Assembly: GCA_033026295.1 (NCBI GenBank)
Contig: CM065183.1
Span: 12,874,657 to 12,938,656, forward strand
Source: Channa striata
Lineage: Eukaryota; Chordata; Actinopteri; Anabantiformes; Channidae
DNA: 64,000 nucleotides
Direction: 5' to 3'
Both the position numbers and the translations under genes were made by a program. The notes under the pieces are model-generated. The model ran no database searches. It was not told the origin of the DNA and saw nothing but the letters and a program-made list of their open reading frames with translations. Shown piece after piece: positions 60,691 to 64,000 of the stretch (its first letter is position 1; each line of letters opens with the position of its first letter).

Positions 60691-61154
60691 ATAACTTGGA
60701 GACTCTACTTACGAGTAAATCTGACTGTGACTGTTTGTAGTTCAAAGCAGTTAACTGTAGATAATGGATGGATGTAGCCTGCAGTTTCTTAATTGTTAAT
60801 GTTGTTTAATCTCCACCAATACCATTAACCGTATCAAAGTCTGTTTTCCATTTACCTTTTAATATGGAGAAAAAACCTCAAACATCGTGACACTAGTTGT
60901 AAAGCAGGAAGATTTGTACATATAAAACAATTAGGTTTTACATTGGGATCATTAACTCAGCAGAGTGGTTTGTAGTTGGATGGGTTGTGATGATTGATGA
61001 AGCCAAATCCACAGATATCAAAAGGCAAACGCATGATAATTAAGTGAAAGTGAAATAATTCAAAGCTGCTTCACAGGAACCATTCTGGATTTATGTCTCT
61101 CAGATCATTCAGTTGGCAAATGGCGGTGGTTTTCAATAGTTTCTGGCATTAAAA
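60691..61154. other. Non-coding stretch, nothing recognised
   Basis: No gene or repeat family recognised. Confidence 0.5.
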
Positions 61155-61206
61155 GTGTGTGTGTGTGTGTGTGAGAGTGAATGAGTGTGAGTGTGTGTGT
61201 GTGTGT
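61155..61206 (+). repeat. (GT)n microsatellite, interrupted
   Basis: Two GT runs separated by a GAGAGTGAATGAGTGTGA spacer. Confidence 0.9.
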
Positions 61207-61356
61207 CAACAATTATCCAGTTTATCAACCATGCTAAATTAGACAGGACATTCAGTCACCGAACACACACACACATCATAACATGGTGTTAAAAGACCAG
61301 CTGTTTTATTATTAGTGCGACTGACTTTTGATTGTGAGGTGACAGGTACATTAACA

Positions 61357-61360
<4 letters not shown>

Positions 61361-61428
<68 letters not shown>
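61361..61428 (+). repeat. (CA)34 microsatellite
   Basis: A perfect run of 34 CA units, flanked by ACACAAA on the left and GACACAGAGAGAGA on the right. The all-(Cys-Val) minus-strand frame here is an artefact. A perfect repeat this long is likely to be highly variable between individuals. Confidence 0.97.
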
Positions 61429-61433
<5 letters not shown>

Positions 61434-61527
61434 AGAGAGAGAACAATCAAATTCTGGCTTATGTTATATTAAAGTAGGTCAGTGACTGACTAACCAAGCG
61501 CCTAACTCACTGCTGCCAGCGCATGTG

Positions 61528-61573
61528 TGAGTGTGAATGTGGGTGACTGAGTGGGTGAGAGAGTGAGTGAGAA
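61528..61573 (+). repeat. Degenerate GTGAGTGA tract
   Basis: Overlapping GTGTGAGTGTGAATGTGGGT and GAGTGGGTGAGAGAGTGAGT words form a short degenerate tetranucleotide-like tract. Confidence 0.6.
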
Positions 61574-61644
61574 ACTATGGTTAATTCAGCAACACTGCGT
61601 CGACTTCTTGCACACACACATTTGTCTCTTGTGATTGAAATAAT

Positions 61645-61800
61645 ACAATCCCTAGCCCCTAACCCTAATCCTAACCATCACAACTGGATGCCTAACCCTA
61701 CACACACACGTTTGTACAGTGTTTACTTATGAGGACACTCACTGACATAATGCCATGCCTAACCCAAACCAAAACCTAAATCTAACCCTGACTAGTCAGA
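61645..61800 (+). repeat. Telomere-like CTAACCC fragments in a teleost repeat
   Basis: CCCTAGCCCCTAACCCTAAT, ATGCCTAACCCTACAC, GCCTAACCCAAACC and TCTAACCCTG alternate with TTTACTTATGAGGACACTCA and CTGACATAATGCCATGCCTA. I recall the combination as an abundant fish repeat. It is not a clean (TAACCC)n tract, so it need not be of telomeric origin. Confidence 0.6.
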
Positions 61801-62052
61801 CCCTTGGTGGCGAATAACTGCTAATTCAACATGCTGAATTGCCATTGCCTTTCAGTCCAGCTCTTTTATCCAGTGTCGGGACTTTTCAGTATCAGCCACT
61901 TTTTCTATCTGACGGTGGTTCTTACTATGAAGGGTTGGACGGTTCCTGCTCTTCCTTCTCTTGCTTCTCCGCTTTCTGGTGCCTGTGGTTATTCCACTGC
62001 AGCATTTACTTCTCGTCCATTTCTTCATGTATGGCATGGCCTTTCAAATAAG
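61801..62052 (+). other. Segment next to the copy-2 element, not recognised
   Basis: It contains the 115-codon plus-strand frame 61831-62178, whose end is a poly-lysine tract from a poly(A) run, and a minus-strand Arg/Lys/Ser-rich frame over the same bases. Neither is recognised, and I do not call a gene. Confidence 0.4.
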
Positions 62053-62445
62053 ACCATGGAAGGAGGAAGTGTCACTGAACCTGTCTGTCCCTTGGTTAAT
62101 GAAGCAATTCCTGTTTGGCTTGTGATTCGTTTTTTGAAAAAAAAAAAAAAAAAAAAAAAACGTGATAGTAACATGTAACGCAACTTTGATTAGAAAAGAA
62201 GTGGAGTAAAAGTGAAAGTAGCCACAAAGAAAATCTACTTAAGTGAGGTACAGATACGTGATAAATCTACTTAAGTACAGTAACAAAGTAATTGCACTTC
62301 TTTACCTTCCACCACTGTATACAATTCAACTGAGTAAAAAGTATACCTACTTGTTCTTAGAAAATGTCAAAAGTAGCCATAATTATATCTAACATAAATA
62401 TAAATGCATATACTGTAAGTATGTGAAAAATTTATTTTAAGTAGG
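62053..62445 (+). mobile_element. GTAC-rich element, copy 2, with possible nested insertion
   Basis: ACCATGGAAGG at 62053, TGATTCGTTTT at 62122, AACGCAACTTTGATTA near 62178 and AAAGTAGCCATAATTA with GTATGTGAAAAAT near 62370-62430 line up in the same order with 53161, 53195, 53239 and 53320-53393 of copy 1. In between, 62161-62317 ends in ACCTTCCACCACTG, the reverse of a CAGTGGTGGAAGGTA-type terminus, and has AAGTAC-rich text. It may therefore be a second miniature element nested inside the first. Confidence 0.65.
62137..62160 (+). repeat. Poly(A) run
   Basis: Twenty-four consecutive A inside copy 2 of the GTAC-rich element, where copy 1 has only a short A run. It is probably slippage expansion and not a retrotransposition tail. 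Confidence 0.85.
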
Positions 62446-64000
62446 GTGCTGGAAAGGGAAGAGCATATGAAGAATGTATGTAGTTTGATTCAAAGTGAGG
62501 AAAGACAGTTTACTGAGAAAAATAAGCTTGAAGCAAAGACAGTAGCTCTTGTCATCACACTCCACAGACCTCATCTGCTGCAACACTACACTAATTCCAT
62601 GATACTTTCCATTTTCACGCTCAGTCAAGCACTTTCCACACTATTTGTAACTGCACTTTGGCACAGACACGTTGAAAAATGTCCATCTCCAGGCTTTTAA
62701 TCAAGTTGACATGTAAAATCTTATTCTGTTTGAAACTAATGAAAAACAGTGCCAGTGGGGTGGGGTAATCCCATTTGTTTCAGAAGAAAATCCATTTGTT
62801 TTGACAATTTGCTTGAGCTTACAGTACCTTTTTCTTTTTCTTTTTTTTTTTGTACTTGTAGAGTATTCTTTATTTTTTTTCATCTGTCACTTGTTTGAAA
62901 TGCCGCACCCCCTCTTTCCAATACTCCATTCTTTTTTTTGTTGCTTTGTCAGGAAGATGAATCATTGCTTCTTTCCATCTTAGCTTTTTTTCTCTGTTCT
63001 TTTCTCCTTCTAAGACCTCAATCTACTAAAGGGGAGTTACTCAGTATGCAAACTAGGAGACATTCACAACCAAAAAAGGTAAATTGAAATGTCATTTTAT
63101 ATTCAAAAGCACAGAATATTGAAGTGAGTGTGTGTTTTCTCTGAACGTGGGTGGTATGTGTGTTTTTATTGCCTGGATATGCTACTGTATCTGTTTTTCA
63201 GGCGAAAGAGTGTTACCATGATGAACCATTCTGTGTTTTGCCTATCCCTGACACATATTTGCATATTGCAGAAAACCTGGGTATAAAATATATACTATAT
63301 GCTCTCATTCGAATGAAATTACAGAATAACTGCATGAACTTTTCATTCCATTGTTTCCTTAAATTGGGACATGTCCACTGACCAAATATCCTGCCTGTTT
63401 CACTCATTGGTGACTGTTAAGAGAAAATGAAATCCGAGGTACAGAAAATGCTTCATAAGAACACTGAAGTCACAATGAAACTGTTGGCAAATAAAAATGT
63501 CAACCTTAAAAGGATCCATTTTACACTTTATCATTTTGAATATGCATTTTGTATTTCCGTGCCCTGCAGAGAGACCACCGCAATTAATGTCAAGGTGCAA
63601 TCGCACAGTGCATTTTATAAAACTCAAGCAGACAACCACTGTTTTAAGCTTGGCAGCTAAGCGGAAAAAAGTATGTTTACATTTAAATGTGCAAATATAA
63701 AAGCAATTACCTCCAAAAAAACACAATCATTTTGCAATAGTGCAAAAAGTCTGTGAAATGTATGTTGCTATAACCTTTAAGGGCTCCCCTTTCTGTTGTG
63801 AATGAATATGAATTGCTTTAAATAATACATACTGTAAAGGTGTATATACTGTATGTCATAAATTATTCATTTTTTAAAAATCTCAATTAAGTGCACCACA
63901 AAGTGCCCAAGTGTCCAGTCCATAGGCAGAACTTAAAATTAAATCTCATAAATTATGTATGTTTGTCTGTATGTGTGTATCTGCTAATATTATTAAGGAG
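62446..64000. other. Non-coding stretch, T-rich in part
   Basis: A poly-pyrimidine patch lies at about 62826-62960. Frames up to 108 codons (minus strand, 63400-63726) overlap opposite-strand frames and have no recognisable domain. Nothing else was identified up to the window end. Confidence 0.55.

Noticed and set aside
61239..61433. Frame encoding alternating Cys-Val
   Set aside because: Direct translation of the (CA)34 microsatellite.
61831..62178. 115-codon frame ending in poly-lysine
   Set aside because: The lysines are an A24 run inside a transposon copy. The remainder is not recognised and is overlapped by an opposite-strand frame.
1..64000. CRISPR array, bacterial operon or phage-like gene cluster
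   Set aside because: No regularly spaced identical repeats, no tightly packed frames and no ribosome-binding-site pattern. The repeats are those of a vertebrate (fish) nuclear genome.

Overview
This window looks like ordinary nuclear DNA from a teleost fish, most likely a percomorph. It is AT-rich, has no operon-like gene packing and has no long open reading frame: the longest is 136 codons and shows no recognisable domain. The teleost call rests on the repeats: Tc1-like transposon remnants, L2/Rex1-type LINE pieces, tRNA-derived SINE-like repeats ending in GGATGG, GTAC-rich miniature elements, a minisatellite built from CAAAGAGACAAAA-type units, and long CA/GT tracts. Family names come from remembered consensus sequences and motifs, because no database search was possible.

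The only intact gene I can support is a tRNA-Leu(UAA) on the minus strand (19525-19606), with intact pairing, both internal promoter boxes and a T6 terminator 23 bases downstream. I found no convincing protein-coding exon, so the rest is intergenic or deep-intronic sequence.

Layout. 0-5 kb: unique AT-rich DNA with small simple repeats and hairpins. 5-6.3 kb: a Tc1 remnant. 8-10 kb: a possible SINE head, a LINE 3' end and a minisatellite. 11 kb: an isolated perfect 13-bp hairpin. 16.3-18.6 kb: a Tc1 remnant, a hAT-like end and a LINE tail. 19.5 kb: the tRNA. 20.4 kb: a SINE-like copy. 24.6-28 kb: a Tc1 transposase fragment, a long dead LINE that has lost its catalytic YADD box, and a second LINE-associated repeat. 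29.2-30 kb: a GGTCTTGGTC-type repeat. 33.5-35 kb: nested hAT-like material with a duplicated triple TGAGTCA cluster and a decayed reading frame. 38.8-41.2 kb: a Tc1 3' half and a SINE-like copy. 43.4-44.5 kb: a dispersed repeat and an old tandem duplication. 49.2 kb: a second minisatellite, inverted relative to the first. 50.5-51 kb: a four-unit array, each unit carrying CTGAGTCAGC. 52.8-53.4 and 61.8-62.4 kb: two homologous copies of a GTAC-rich element. 55.45 kb: a G-quadruplex-type tract. 57.4-59.6 kb: TTTACAGTA-type arms around a CpG-dense core. 60-62 kb: a SINE-like copy and a dense cluster of microsatellites and telomere-like repeats.

The genes do not form a pathway. The most interesting leads are possible regulatory DNA: the CTGAGTCAGC array, the TGAGTCA cluster, the CpG-dense core and the 11 kb hairpin. 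I found no clear sign of a previously undescribed coding system.
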